A program made the translations under genes and the position numbers. Under the pieces are notes generated by a model that saw only the letters and a list, made by a program, of their open reading frames with translations, was not told the DNA's origin and made no database searches. Shown piece by piece: positions 53,301 to 63,759 of a stretch of DNA of 64,000 bases. Source of the DNA: Kryptolebias marmoratus (lineage: Eukaryota > Chordata > Actinopteri > Cyprinodontiformes > Rivulidae); contig NC_051436.1 in assembly GCF_001649575.2 (NCBI RefSeq), positions 11,116,482 to 11,180,481 of the forward strand, read 5' to 3'. The stretch's first letter is position 1; the number at the start of each line of letters is the position of its first letter.

Positions 53301-56300
53301 CCCAAGTCCTCGTAAGGACGACGGCCTCTCTCTGTTCGCGCTCGCGAGGGCCCGGCGTGAGGAGAAAATGATGGAGATCTTAAATCTGAGATGTCGGCTC
53401 TGTGGTAAAGCGGAAACTGGTCATTCCTCTGAAGCGTGAGGAGGCGGTGGGGGGTTTGGATCACAGACTGTTACAGAGTCATTCTGAGGCAGGTTCTTAT
53501 TTGGCGAGCTTCAACGTGTGCTGCGTCTTGAGTCCAGTTGGATGTAGAAGTGTTAAAACGATCGTTTATCGCTCTGACTCTGTTCTGTTTCCTTTCTGCT
53601 TTGTCCTCAGCGAACTCCGACGCCCTCAAAGCCATGATTCACGACAACAGCTTCGACTCCGAAGGGTAAGAATCCTCGCGTGTCCCGCCAACAGCCGGTC
53701 CGCATGGAGGAGTGGTTAGACTTGTCCAGCAGGGGGCGCCGCAGGCCTCCGCGTGAAGGCCCCAGCTCGCCGAGCCGAGCCGAGCAGCACGAGGACACCC
53801 GAAGCAGTCGGGGCCTCATGTCTCCTCCGGTTCTCGGTCCAGATAAAGGCCAAGCAGCTGGGGAGTGTTTCCCCAGACGCCGCCGCCTCGCTCGCTTTGT
53901 GGGCTCACAAATTACTTCTAAAATATTCATTTGATCCACCAGAATATGAGCAGATTTATTATTAATTCCTGTTGAGGTTAGAACTGAATTGTGTCATGAG
54001 TTGTTTCTAACAAAATAAAAGTTTGCTGTTCCTCAGCTTTTGCCACAAAAAGGGCAGAAAGTTACTTCATTAGAACCAGTTTACAGCCTTAAACATCTAC
54101 GATGTAACTGGCTGATTAACCATCTAAATCAAATATGTGCATACTGTTTCCTTCAAAAGTCTAAACCCGGCTTTTATCCGTTTGTTTTAATTTTATTTTG
54201 AATCTGTTGAAGGAGACTCGGGCCACATTCCTTTTTAAAAAGTCCCGTAGGACTCGGACGCAGCCTTTAAAAGCTTTTAATTACATTTTAGTTTGAAACT
54301 TTAGGGTCATTCTGTGTCCAAACACCCAACACCACTTATGTAATAAAAGCTGGACCGGTGGAATGGTCAGGCTGTTTGAGGAACGAAGTAGCATCACAAG
54401 CGGAGTATAAAATCCCAAAATGATTAAATATTAAAGCAGCATTCCTCGAAGGAATGCTTATCGCCCGCCGCTGTGTGTAGCAAAGTTTCGCACAGCGATC
54501 TCGTGTGGCGTGTTGGGGATGACTCTCAGCTACTGTCACATCAAGCCTCAAGCTCGGCATCTGAAAACCGGGCCGAGCTTGAGCCATTCGGCCGTGGCGG
54601 CCATCTTGAATCAGGCTGCAGACGTCCATCCAATGACTACTTTCAGAGTTGCTTTAAAATCTATCCTGTGGGTCGTGAGGAAATTCTGCTAACACTGAGG
54701 TTTTTACGTCGTGGCCGGCTTTTTACGGCATCGGACATTTCGAAAAAATCCACGATAAATTGAACCGAACCAAATGAATCTGATTGAAGCAGAGATGTTC
54801 TATCTGAAGACTTTGGCGAGAATTGGTTAATAAAAGACGCTTCGTTCACACAGGAACAGGTTGTGTGATTACGTAAAAGTTTTTTTTCTTGTTGTCGTTT
54901 CAGCCTTTCATCCAAACGGAAATAGAGTTTTAGGACCCCCTAAGCTACACGTGTCAAACTCAAGGCCCGCGGGCCAGATCCGGCCCTCTAGTCTGGTTCA
55001 GATCGAGTCTCTGATTCTTATTTTGCTTTAAAAAACTGAGCCTAATTAGTGAAGTTTTCTCTTGACAGTGTCTTAGAAGCCAACAATATAGTTTTAATTT
55101 CTGTATGATCAGGTTTTTGTTGATGGCTTTTTTAAAAAATCTGTTTTAATGTTAAAAAAATTCATTTAAAAGCTGAGTGAGGCGTAAGAAATGACTGCTA
55201 ATGATGAGCTTTTTGAAGTTTGATCTCTTTGTCTGTGTTCATTAAAGTCTGTTTGCTCTAGATTCTGTATAATCTGGAACTGTGAAAGGTTTATTTATAT
55301 TTCTATATGAATGATTTGACATAATACATCTAAAACCAATTAATTTATGTAAGTTTTAATAAATATTGATCGTGATCGGCCCTTTGCTAGGACCAAATGT
55401 TTAATTTTGGCCCCCTTGCGTCACTGGGTTTGACACCCCTGCCCTAAATGGTTCCATAGCAAGAATGTTTTAGTGTTTTCATGTGGAACCCCCCCCCCCC
55501 CCANNNNNNNNNNNNNNNNAACGCAACCTCTTGAAAACACTAGACCCGCCTCTAACCTGCGACACCAAGTGTAACAAACGCATCAGCATAAAAAAAAAAA
55601 TGGCCGCTTTTGTGTTGCAGATGCCAGTGGCTCAACAGCGTTGCAATGCCACATACGGGCCTGGCGTAGGTACTGCAGGATTTTCTGTGTTTTCGGGCGA
55701 ATGACATTTCTAACATTGGTAATAATTTACCTTCGATCTGATTATCGGGGCTCTCTAAGACATCCATTCATCTACTGGCTTTGGTTCAGCCTTCGTTGGA
55801 CGCTGCTGCCGTCCCGGCGGCCTGAAGGCCTCGTACTGATCGGAACGTGGGGCTGATGGTGTGAGCTGAGTCAGATCTCTTCAGCCGGCCCTCCGCTGTC
55901 CGTCTGCGTACAGTAACAAGCAGAAGATGGGAGGGGAGGGGAGGGAGGGGGGTGCGGTAAATGGACACATGGGAGGAGGAGGAGATGCGAGTGACTGTAA
56001 AGGAGTCAAAGCAAATCGAGTTAGTGAAGTACGCTCCCCCTCCTCCTCCTCCGCCGCTGTTGTCTTTATTTCCTCTTTACCGGTTAGAGAGATGAGACGC
56101 TGCCTTTTATTGGACAGCTGTGTGGATAAACAGGAGCGTTACCTTTTGCACAGGATTAAGTATTTAGGTCCTGCTGAGGTCACAACGATCGTCTTGGGAG
56201 GGGAAACGATCATTAGGGCTGCTTTCGTGTGCTTTGCCTCTTCGGTTGCTTCTCCGGATGTCTTCCTCCACATTTTTTTCCACCTATTTTTTATCTTTTT

Positions 56301-59300
56301 TTGGGTACCCGTTCAGTTCAAATTGCTCTCTGTAGCGCTCCGTCTTTCCCTGGCTGTTGCAGTCCACATCTTTTCTTTCTGTTCCTCTCAGCCAGGTCGG
56401 GCAGCCTGCCAGAGGATCACTTAGAGATGGTGGCGGGGGGATCGGGTCGGGGTGATTTATGGGATACGTTGGAGCAGGGTGACAGACAGACTTGGAGGAG
56501 GGGGAAGAAGGTAGAAAAAAGCCGGAGAGCGACTGTAGTACAGCCAGGCTTCGCTATCTGCCTTCCCAGATTTGGTTCTTAACTTCCCCCTCAGCGCTCC
56601 ATCCCTCGGCCCCCCTTCATCTTCCTACAACAAGCTCAGTTTATTATCTCCTCTTCATCATGTTTTTTTTTCTCCCTTCATGTGAACAAAACTCGTATTT
56701 CGCACTTCTGCTCATCAGGGATCCTGACTCCACATTGGCGCTGTGAATATTGATGTGAAATGGTTTCGAAACAACCCAAGAAATTACTTTCCTCATATTC
56801 CCCCCCCCCCCNNNNNNNNNNNNNNNNNNNNNNNNNNNNNNNNNNNCCCCCCCGTCATCACTTCTCGCAGCAATAACTACATTTAGTCCTTACCACGGCC
56901 AACGTGACTGGGTAAGATTTTTCCTGGACGTTTTTGATTCCAGACAGAAATAAGAATATACAGAAACAACCGAGCACTGTGCAGTTTGTGCCAACAGGGC
57001 GAGAATCTGCCCCGCCATGTTGGTAGGAGCTACATGGCGTCCTTAGTTACTGCCAGCGGGGCAGCGGACCACGGATATCTGAGGGGGACAAACCAAAGTC
57101 AGTGAAAAGCCAAGGTTTGAGTGACATATTGTCTTTAATAGCCATTAATCTACAAACCAGTTTTATCCGCTTTTATGGGTAAAATACAGAGTGTGCTTTA
57201 AAAAAAAAGACTATTTGAAACGTGGATATCTGAGTCCCAGGCAAGTTAAATTAAATAGGCTTCGTGTTGAACATTAAATGATTTGTTCATTAAAATTTGA
57301 ACAGATTCTGATGCTGTGGGTTTTAAAAGCTTCGGGTGTTCAAAGTGCGACACGCCTCAAACACACCGCCGCGCGTCTTGATTTTGATGTTTTTGTGCCG
57401 TGTCCAAACCTGCTTTCCGGTTGGTGCGTTTTTTCTTGTATTTTCTTGACTGTGCCCGAGCGGATTCTAACACATTCCTTTCTGCTGAGCGACGTTCTGC
57501 GACAAGCTCAAAATTAAACGGTTGCTTTTTTACACTTTGTTAAAATTGGACATCACTGGAGCAAGAGTTAGCTATGTTATTAGGCTACAAAATAATCAAA
57601 TTACAAAATGTTTTGGGACACCCTGTATACATGCTAAATCAGGGGTGTCAAACCCAGTGACGCAGGGGGGCCAATCACGATCAATATTAATTAAAAATTA
57701 CATAAATTAACCTTGGTTTTAGATGTATTATGTCAAATCATCCATATAGAAATGTCTTCTCCCAGTTCCAGATTATACAGAATTTAGAGCAAACAGACTT
57801 TAATGAACACAGACAAATAGATCAAACTTCAAAAAGCTCATCATTAGCAGTTATTTCTTACGCCTCTACTACGTTGGTAGCAGAGCTCTGGTTAGACTAC
57901 GTAGAGCTGTAAAGTACTCAAAGTGGCGTTAAGTACTCCTCTGGCCTGAATGATTACAGTGGTGGAGTACTTTTACCACAGTAGCGGGAGCCCACATGGT
58001 CCACGTTTTGCCTCTGTTAACGCTTCACCAGGCTTGTTGGGAGGCTTGTTATAGAAAATACTTCTCCCCCATTTTCACAATATGCCTCATATATTCATTG
58101 AAGTTGTAAAAAAAGGCTATTTCTGTTCGTTTTTGGATTAATGACAGCTGACGAAGTGCAGCTTCGACATGTAAACAGTAAACACTGATAGGTGTAGCAC
58201 CTAACAAGATGGCAGCCATGAGTCTCACCCAGCAGCATCAGTCACAGCAGCTTATTTGTATTTTAGTTGCGAAATCGCATCTCATCTAAAAGCATGGGTA
58301 ATGTAGCCTATACTGCCCCCTGCTGGTGGCTCTGCAGTGTTTCTAAGGTTTGGTTTCAAATCGTTTTGCATGAAGGCACTGAATTCTTTCAAAGCTGCAT
58401 TTTTCTTTCCTTGAACCTCCTTTATTTTCTGTTTGAAATATGGCTGAATAATTAAAAAAAACAAACTTTTAAACATCTTTAATTTTTCGAAAAAAAACAA
58501 ACTCCATGAACAAAAGCAGCCCAGTGCGAAAGATTCCTTTAATAATCCAAAACTAGCTGCTGCAATGATGATTTTCAGAAGTATTTTGATTTAAAAGCCT
58601 AAATATTTAAATATATTTTTAATATATATACATTATTAGAGGCAAAACAGTTTTTTTTTCTGACCATGCTGTGAATCTGTGCACGCCCTTTCCTCGCCTT
58701 CCTGCAGGTTTTTATTCCTGTGACGCCTCCTAAAGAGAAACGGGACTCCAAATAAATCTGCTTTTCACTCTTACCACGCATATAAACTTAATATTGCATG
58801 TGTGGAAACACAATTTGTCATACCTTTTTGTGTTTAAACCATACGAGGAGCTGATCTCCAGGGTTTTATTGAGAGCAAACGGCATCTTCTTAAAATAATA
58901 CTATAAAAAAATAAGCGATTCGGCCTCAGTTAGTTCCTTTTTGATCGGAAAAATATGATGTCAAAATGGAGAGAATGCATTTGACTTGTTTTTCTTCTGC
59001 TCCACACAGGATGTTTCATTTCTTGTTTGACTTTTAACAGAAATTGGTGAGTGGTGCTTCTCTGGGACCTCGTAAGTGTTTGCTTAGAGTCTGAATTATT
59101 AACGTGTCGCTCAGCGGTGATAAAGGAAGCGCTGCAGAACGGAGCAGGCTGAGATTTTTATTTTTTTATTTCTGGGAAATTAATTAAATGGAAGTTATTG
59201 GTTCGTGTGTGAAATGGCTGGGCTTGTATTGGCCTCTCCTTTTCCTGGCCTTACCTGTTGGGTTATTTATCGATATTCCTGTGACGTTTGCTTTCCCGTC

Positions 59301-61458
59301 TCCAGGCCGCCGCTCACCCCCACCTCCGTCGGAGCGTCGTCCCCACCGATGACGCCGCTCTCGCCGGGGGCTCCCCTGGGAGCAGCCAAGCACACCTGCA
59401 GCCACCTGCACACCATCGGCGGCTCGGGCAGCCACGCCAACATCTGCACCCGCTGCAGCCAGAAAAAATGGCCGCTGATGAGGAAGCCGTCTCCCCGCAA
59501 GACGGAGCAGCGCCGCAGTCATCTCGGAGAGGTCACGGTCCTGTCTGTGGGCAGGTGTGTGTGTTTGACTCGTAAAAGAACAAAAACGTCTTTTCATGCT
59601 GCTTTCCACTGATTCAACCTCCGGCGTTTCTCAGAATCGCTTCACACAACCTGCGATAAAACCGTCCGCCGGGAACTCGAAGACGCGCCAGGAGTCGGAG
59701 CACACGCGGTCCTGACCATCAAACATTAACTGTGAATAATCCGAGTCCTTCTTTAATCACGCAGGCCGGGTTTGCCGGTGACCTGGAACAAACACAGGTG
59801 GACGGCGACGGTGAAGCCTGGGAAAACGGAGGCCTTCGGGTTCTCACCTGCTCCGTCGAACGACCCCTGTTAAACTTTCACTGACCTGAAAAAGTGATGG
59901 AAACAAACCAACCAAACAAACAAAAAAAAAACCCAGCATCTCAATTTCCTCTTTCTTTTTCTCTTCCTGTACAACTTCTTTCCTTTTTAATCGGTTATCT
60001 AAACCTGAAACCATTCAGCTCCTAATTTTGATGCAATTCAGCCTTTAATCAAAAATATGCTTTGATGCAGTAGGAGTTTAATGCAACACATTAAGATTCA
60101 ATGCAATCTGATACATCAAAGCAAAGGAATGTTCCTGTGTCACTTACTGGGACTAAATATTTGCTACCTAATAATACAAAATGGTTGCTCACAAACTTGT
60201 CTTGCAAAACCTGACTCACATTTAATAAATAACAAATATTTAAAAAATGTAATAATACTGCCAGCAGCAGAACTGTTTAATACTCGTAGTAAGTCAGCAG
60301 GAAAAGGTAGTTTCTACATTATAAAGCGTAAAAACACAAGTTAACCTTTTATTTCCCTGGAATGTTAGTTGATTCCTGTTGCTTGAAGCACATTTTCAGA
60401 AGGTTTGTTGCTGTTTAAAAACGGTGCTGCTGCAGTTCTCCTCTTGAACTGTAGGTGTCACCGAAGGGAAACAATACAGCTAAACGGCAGACAGGAGAGC
60501 CGTCCACTTCACTTGTTTTTTAATTTATATATATATATAGTTGAATAAACCTGCTGCTGAGTTTCAGAACTCAGAATTACAGAACCCCACTTTATAATGT
60601 ATGAATGTTAGATTTATGACGGCGGCTTTCTCACCCAAAAAAAAAAGAAGACAATGCTCAGATGCTCCGTTTTATCAGTCCAAAGTCCAAACATGGACGC
60701 CCGTCTGTCTCCTCCCGGTGGTTCTGAAACGACTTTACTGTAAAGAGTCGGCCCCTGTCCACCGGCAAGGCCCGCTAAGCCTCATGTCCGTCACGTTTCT
60801 CAGGCAGAGAGCTGATTGGGATGCAGAGGAGCTGCTTTTTCTTTTTTTTTTATTCCCCTCTCAGATGGCGGCGGCGGCGTACACAGAGGGGTCAGCGTGA
60901 CCTGGAAACCAAAATTCATTTGCCGGTTTGATTAAAGCTTTGTGGCGCATGATTGGCTTTTGAATGAATGAGTGGATTATAGAGGCGTCGTGTTCAGGTG
61001 AAGGATGTTTTTTGTCTTTCTGAGTGTGTGTGTGTGTGTGTGAGAAATCGGTGAGGTAAACCAGATGGCAGCTGTGACACCAAACAGAGGAGCTGAGGGC
61101 CACTTCTTCTGCGGTTTATTTACGCCGCTTTAATACGAATATGGTTGACAAAATCCTGTTTCCTTTGGACCTAAAATAAATAAATAAATAAACTCTTGAT
61201 TTACAGAGTTTAACGACACGCTTGTGTGTTTCTGTTTCAGCCAGAGGGAGCGCTTTCATCTCTGAAACACGAAAAAACTCAAGATGTCCAAACCTTATGT
61301 TTTTGTTTGTTTTTGTCCTTTTAAGGTTCCGCGTGACAAAGTGTGAAAAACCATCGAGGGAACGGAAGACTCTTCTCGTGATCGACTCCAACGGGAGCGT
61401 TCCTTCGACGCCCCCAGAGATGGCGATCCACAGCCGGACGACGTCGGAGTCCCAACAG
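43169..61458 (+). CDS. rell1: RELT-like protein 1 (RELL1), gene model of well-supported exons
   Basis: RELL1 is a one-pass membrane protein of the RELT family (TNF-receptor relatives that lack the cysteine-rich domain) whose tail binds the kinases OSR1 and SPAK. Exons: 43169-43381, 49382-49450, 53611-53665, 59306-59554, 61326-61458, all GT-AG and phase-matched. Product order: short outer segment, GGHWDYVAFVLVPTFFLLGL and a transmembrane helix, ICHVLKRKGYRCTT just inside, an acidic stretch, NDTVGQIVHYIMKNQANSDA, a Pro/Ser/Thr region, a Cys/His-rich part (HTCSHLHTIGG...ICTRCSQKKW), GEVTVLSVGRFRVTK with the RFRV kinase-docking motif, and VPSTPP. Human RELL1 has the same blocks (HPEYIAYALVP, ICHLLKKKGYRCTT, DTVGQIVHYIMKNEAN, EVTVLSVGRFRVTK, VPATP). 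RELL1 is favoured over RELL2 and RELT. Confidence 0.88.
43382..43750 (+). other. rell1: rell1 intron 2, first part
   Basis: Non-coding; nothing recognised before the Tc1-like relic. Confidence 0.5.
43758..44490 (-). pseudogene. Decayed Tc1/mariner transposase
   Basis: The minus strand reads, over several frames and stops, pieces typical of fish Tc1-like transposases: DISNDLRKK and a helix-turn-helix remnant, MDMFTHNAQRHGWRKPN, HGGGGLMVW, TLESNVRTSVQQLKFGPNWV and LKQDNDPQTAA. The last replaces the usual QQDNDPKHT. Order and spacing fit one element of about 730 bp inside rell1 intron 2. It is broken by several frameshifts and stops and cannot be active. No terminal repeats were identified. Confidence 0.8.
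45790..46175 (+). pseudogene. Second Tc1-like transposase fragment
   Basis: The plus strand carries, in broken frames, KLPTLWQHFGEV-like, a GVSLMSSVWESSTCPRRA frame whose shifted reading gives DEFGVGELDLPAQSLDLDQI, then FGMNWNRNCESD and KAFPRKEEASIAANGGPTL. These correspond to the last third of a Tc1/IS630-type transposase (LDEFGVEELDWPAQSPDLNP and the end AAxGGPTL). It has the opposite orientation to the 44-kb relic and a different subfamily. Confidence 0.65.
46140..46500. repeat. Scrambled copies of the foldback-MITE arms
   Basis: TTTGAACAACCTCAGTTTGA, ACTCTGACCAGATTGACATG and TTTCTCCAAACTGAGGCTAT match arm sequences of the 17010-17490 element in mixed orientation. Confidence 0.5.
46501..49381 (+). 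other. rell1: rell1 intron 2, last part
   Basis: Non-coding; contains the (TA)n and single-N gap at 47274-47336 and a T run near 48150. No gene seen. Confidence 0.5.
47274..47336. repeat. (TA)n microsatellite with one N
   Basis: About 31 TA units ending at an N (47336). Confidence 0.9.
49382..49450 (+). CDS. rell1: rell1 exon 3
   Basis: Encodes EMNDTFSDNDTVGQIVHYIM then KNQ, the most conserved intracellular block of RELL1. Acceptor TTCCAG, donor GTATGC, phase 1 to 1. Confidence 0.92.
49451..53610 (+). other. rell1: rell1 intron 3
   Basis: A 4.2-kb intron, mostly AT-rich with a CpG-richer patch at 53160-53360. No repeat or gene recognised. Confidence 0.5.
53611..53665 (+). CDS. rell1: rell1 exon 4
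   Basis: A 55-nt exon encoding ANSDALKAMIHDNSFDSEG, continuing the MKNEAN...LKAM block. Acceptor CCTCAG, donor GTAAGA. Confidence 0.9.
53666..54945 (+). other. rell1: rell1 intron 4, first part
   Basis: Non-coding. A minus copy of the dispersed repeat lies at about 54500-54690 (GTTGGGGATGACTCTCAGCT, GTGGCGGCCATCTTGAATCA). Confidence 0.5.
54946..55441. mobile_element. hAT-type MITE, 'GTGTCAAAC' ends
   Basis: Left end TACACGTGTCAAAC followed by CAAGGCCCGCGGGCCAGATC; right end, reversed, CAGGGGTGTCAAAC. Flanks CCCTAAGC and CCCTAAAT share 6 of 8 bases, as an old 8-bp target duplication would. A half copy in inverted orientation lies at 57640-57866. These ends are typical of vertebrate hAT (Charlie-like) elements. 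Confidence 0.7.
55489..55519. other. Poly-C run and assembly gap (16 N at 55504-55519)
   Basis: A C run directly before the N block suggests the assembly failed in the homopolymer. Confidence 0.95.
55520..57639 (+). other. rell1: rell1 intron 4, middle
   Basis: Non-coding with a second poly-C gap (35 N at 56812-56846, C runs on both sides). Open frames of 100-165 codons at 55.9-56.6 kb show no family likeness. Confidence 0.5.
57640..57866. mobile_element. Truncated inverted copy of the hAT-type MITE
   Basis: Begins CAGGGGTGTCAAACCCAGTG and runs parallel to the reverse complement of about 55190-55441, ending abruptly after TTAGCAGTTATTTCTTACGC. Confidence 0.7.
57867..59305 (+). other. rell1: rell1 intron 4, last part
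   Basis: AT-rich non-coding sequence. Nothing recognised. Confidence 0.5.
59306..59554 (+). CDS. rell1: rell1 exon 5
   Basis: Encodes PPLTPTSVGASSPPMTPLSP, KHTCSHLHTIGG, ICTRCSQKKWPLMRKPSP and RSHLGEVTVLSVGR. Cys/His spacing and EVTVLSVGR match RELL1. Acceptor TCTCCAG, donor GTGTGT. Markedly GC-rich relative to the introns. Confidence 0.92.
59555..61325 (+). other. rell1: rell1 intron 5
   Basis: Non-coding; short TA run near 60525 and TG run near 61030. Nothing else recognised. Confidence 0.5.
61326..61458 (+). CDS. rell1: rell1 exon 6: RFRV motif
   Basis: Completes GRFRVTK with the split Arg codon, then KTLLVIDSNGSVPSTPPEMA and ...TTSESQQ. RFRV is the OSR1/SPAK docking motif of the RELT family. 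Acceptor TTTTAAG (AAG is an uncommon but valid ending), donor CAACAG|GTCCGT. Without splicing, the frame stays open to a stop at 61690-61692, reading into a repeat. Confidence 0.85.
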
Positions 61459-61469
61459 GTCCGTCTCGT

Positions 61470-61685
61470 ATCGAGCTGTTATCTGCGTTTGTCTGTCTGC
61501 CGGCCAAATAATCTCAGCCACCGCTGGTCGCATTGTAACGAAACTTTTAGAAACGAACCATCCGACGTACATCGGAGTCGACCCGGTTCTAGATGGCCGC
61601 CACAGCTGGTGGAACCTAGCAAACCTAAAAACGGCGGCGGTTTTACAGATATCGAGCCGAGAGTCATCCCCAACATCACTAACTG
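61470..61685 (+). repeat. Dispersed repeat, plus copy, just after rell1 exon 6
   Basis: GTTTGTCTGTCTGCCGGCCA, GATGGCCGCCACAGCTGGTG and CGAGAGTCATCCCCAACATC match the family of the 31.9-kb array. Confidence 0.6.
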
Positions 61686-61991
61686 GTTGTGAGAGAGATC
61701 AGTTTATTAATCCCAAAGGAAAATAAATAATAATAATTAAAGTAATTTTGAATTTGAATTGAATTTAAACTTTGGCACACGAGGCAGCAGGTAAACCCAC
61801 TCCGTCGTGTTTTTTTTTTTTTTTTTTAACCTAGCTGAAGTGCGTTGCGTGGTGTACTTCGACGCTAAAGCGATCTTTTCTGGTTACCAGTCTTTCTGCT
61901 TTGCTCTGTAGTCGACGTTTAGGGTTGTAGTTTTCGCAGGCAGGACTGGAACAGACCTGCATCGTCTGATGTGGTTTTTGTTCCAGCAGGA

Positions 61992-62209
61992 CAGGGGTCT
62001 CCAATCCTGGTCCTCGAGGGCCACCATCCTGCATGTTTTCCTTGTTTCCCTGCTCCAACACACCTGATTCAGAGGTTTAATCACCTCTTCTTGTTCTGCA
62101 GAAGTTAATCAGTTAATCACCCATTGATTTAGATCAGGTGTGTTGGAGCAGAGGAACAAGTAGAACCTGCAGGATAGTGGCCCTCCAGGACCAGGGTTGG
62201 AGACCCCTG
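61992..62209. mobile_element. hAT-type MITE (218 bp) with 8-bp target duplication
   Basis: The two halves fold back on each other: ends CAGGGGTCTCCAATCCTGGT and (reversed) CAGGGGTCTCCAACCCTGGT, then CCTGCATG/CCTGCAGG and CTCCAACACACCTGAT, arms of about 80 bp. Flanking octamers CAGCAGGA and CACCAGGA match at 7 of 8. Such 8-bp duplications are typical of hAT elements. It lies in rell1 intron 6. Confidence 0.85.
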
Positions 62210-62653
62210 CACCAGGAGGTCTGGATTTGTGAATTGTTGCAAAGTCGCTGGTAAATGATGCTTTTCTGTGTTTCCACATCTATGATTTTCTTGAATATGG
62301 GTAAAGAACACAGTTAGCGAACAGAGTCTGAGCTGACTCTGAACCTCCTGGTTTCTCTTTCTCACCCTTTTTTTTTTTTTTTTTTTGGTCGTTCATCCAA
62401 TCTGTAAGCAGTCCCCCTCCCCTAGAAAGAAATAAGTCGTTCGGCTCGGCTCTCCGTTCTTTGAGCCGTTTTATTTCGTACGCGGCGAAAGAACTGCCTG
62501 AACCGAACAACGAAACAAAGGCGGAAAGGTTTTTTTTTTTTCTGTTTATAATCTTTGAAATAGTCAATTTTTTTCAAATACAGCATTTTAAAAAAAATTT
62601 TGTGACACAAGAAAGCATTTTAAATAGATTTTTTTTTCTTTTCAACCAACCAG

Positions 62654-62790
62654 AGAAGGAAAAAGAAGAAACCTGCCTGTTGCCTCCAGCTTTGCCGTCT
62701 TCTGCTTCCATCACAGGAGGTCCGAATAATGAAGCTGCGGCGCCGCAGGGGATCGGAGGCGGCGTCCTCGTCTGTCGTCTTCTAATTTAA
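62654..62790 (+). CDS. rell1: Candidate last exon of rell1
   Basis: Preceded by a T-rich tract and ACCAGAG. Cutting after CAG (start 62654) gives a basic tail beginning RRKKKK with stop at 62785. Cutting after GAG (start 62656) gives KEKEETCLLPPALPSS... with stop at 62790, which looks more like a RELL1 tail. I recognise no family match for either, so the true C-terminus is open. Confidence 0.35.
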
Positions 62791-63539
62791 CGCTCAGACT
62801 GACGAGTGAATGCGCTTCCATCACTGCCCCGGTTCATGTCTTACACCCTTTAACCAAGTCTTTAAACCAGCCTCACCTGAATGCATCGCAGCAAACCGTG
62901 AAAGCATTATTTATTCACCCGGATTCTTAAAGGGATGATTTGGAGCTTTTGAAATCCGATTGTGTTGGAAGATACGAACAGTAAATATCTTACGTGTCAC
63001 AGATGGCTCTTTGAAGAACCTCAGTGTGTGACTGCACAGACGGGCCGACATTACGGTTGAAAAGTCAGTAAAGCTGCTTGTTTTCAGAGTCTCGGTTGAA
63101 ATAATTCAAGCTAATTTTAAATTCATAATAAAAGATCAAAAAAATAAACAGGGTTTCTGTTTCTCTGCTCCCTCTGAAGTGTGACGTATGGAGAGCTGAA
63201 CACGGGAACAAGGCAGGAAATGGTGAACACAGACAGTGTGGGGGGGGGAGTGGGTCAGTTTGTTGGAATTAATTGTTTAAATCGACCCAAAACTCCAACA
63301 GCGGAGTCGTTCCTCAGCTTTCTGAAGGACAAGATGGTTGGCTGGATGTGGTTAGTTTAGCTCCTGGTGCTCGTCTGCTATAAAGACCTCTGAACTCTAA
63401 GAAAGGGTTCTTGTTTTATTTTAAAACAGTGTTTTTCTTTTGGAGTTATAGTAGTATTTCTGCAGTTTGTTCTGTGTGATCACATCCATTCAGAGGGAGT
63501 CTTTGAGAACAACAAACTTTTATTATTATTTAACCGGGC
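62791..63539 (+). other. rell1 3' flank / UTR candidate
   Basis: AATAAA hexamers at 63127-63132 and 63143-63148 could end the transcript. A foldback-MITE arm scrap lies at 62970-63080. Confidence 0.35.
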
Positions 63540-63759
63540 AGATCCCTTTTGAGTTCACAGATGTCTCTTTGTGGGAGGCCTGAAGGCAGCCTAAACATGC
63601 AGGTTTTCAGACTCCACAGAGTTCTCCACCGGAGAACCCACAGAAAAAAACCAAGCAAACTCTGCACAGAAATCCCCCCCCCAGGCCCAAACTGGGGCTT
63701 GAACCCAGGACCGTCTTGCTCTGAGGCAACAGTGCCAACCACTAATCCACCGTGCTGCC
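63540..63759 (-). mobile_element. tRNA-derived SINE fragment
   Basis: The minus strand starts GGCAGCACGGTGGATTAGTG, then GGTTGGCACTGTTGCCTCAG and a B-box-like GGTTCAAGCC, followed by GTGCAGAGTTTGCTTGG and GTGGGTTCTCCGG. This head with A-box and B-box is a very common fish SINE-type repeat. Confidence 0.65.

Noticed and set aside
55927..56424. 165-codon plus-strand ORF in rell1 intron 4
   Set aside because: No family likeness, no splice context, low-complexity start (GGEGREGG).
59184..59609. 141-codon antisense ORF over rell1 exon 5
   Set aside because: Shadow of a GC-rich coding exon; the plus-strand frame has the RELL1 motifs and good splice sites.
63700..63759. tRNA gene on the minus strand
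   Set aside because: A-box and B-box likeness is present, but there is no cloverleaf, and it continues into a SINE body.
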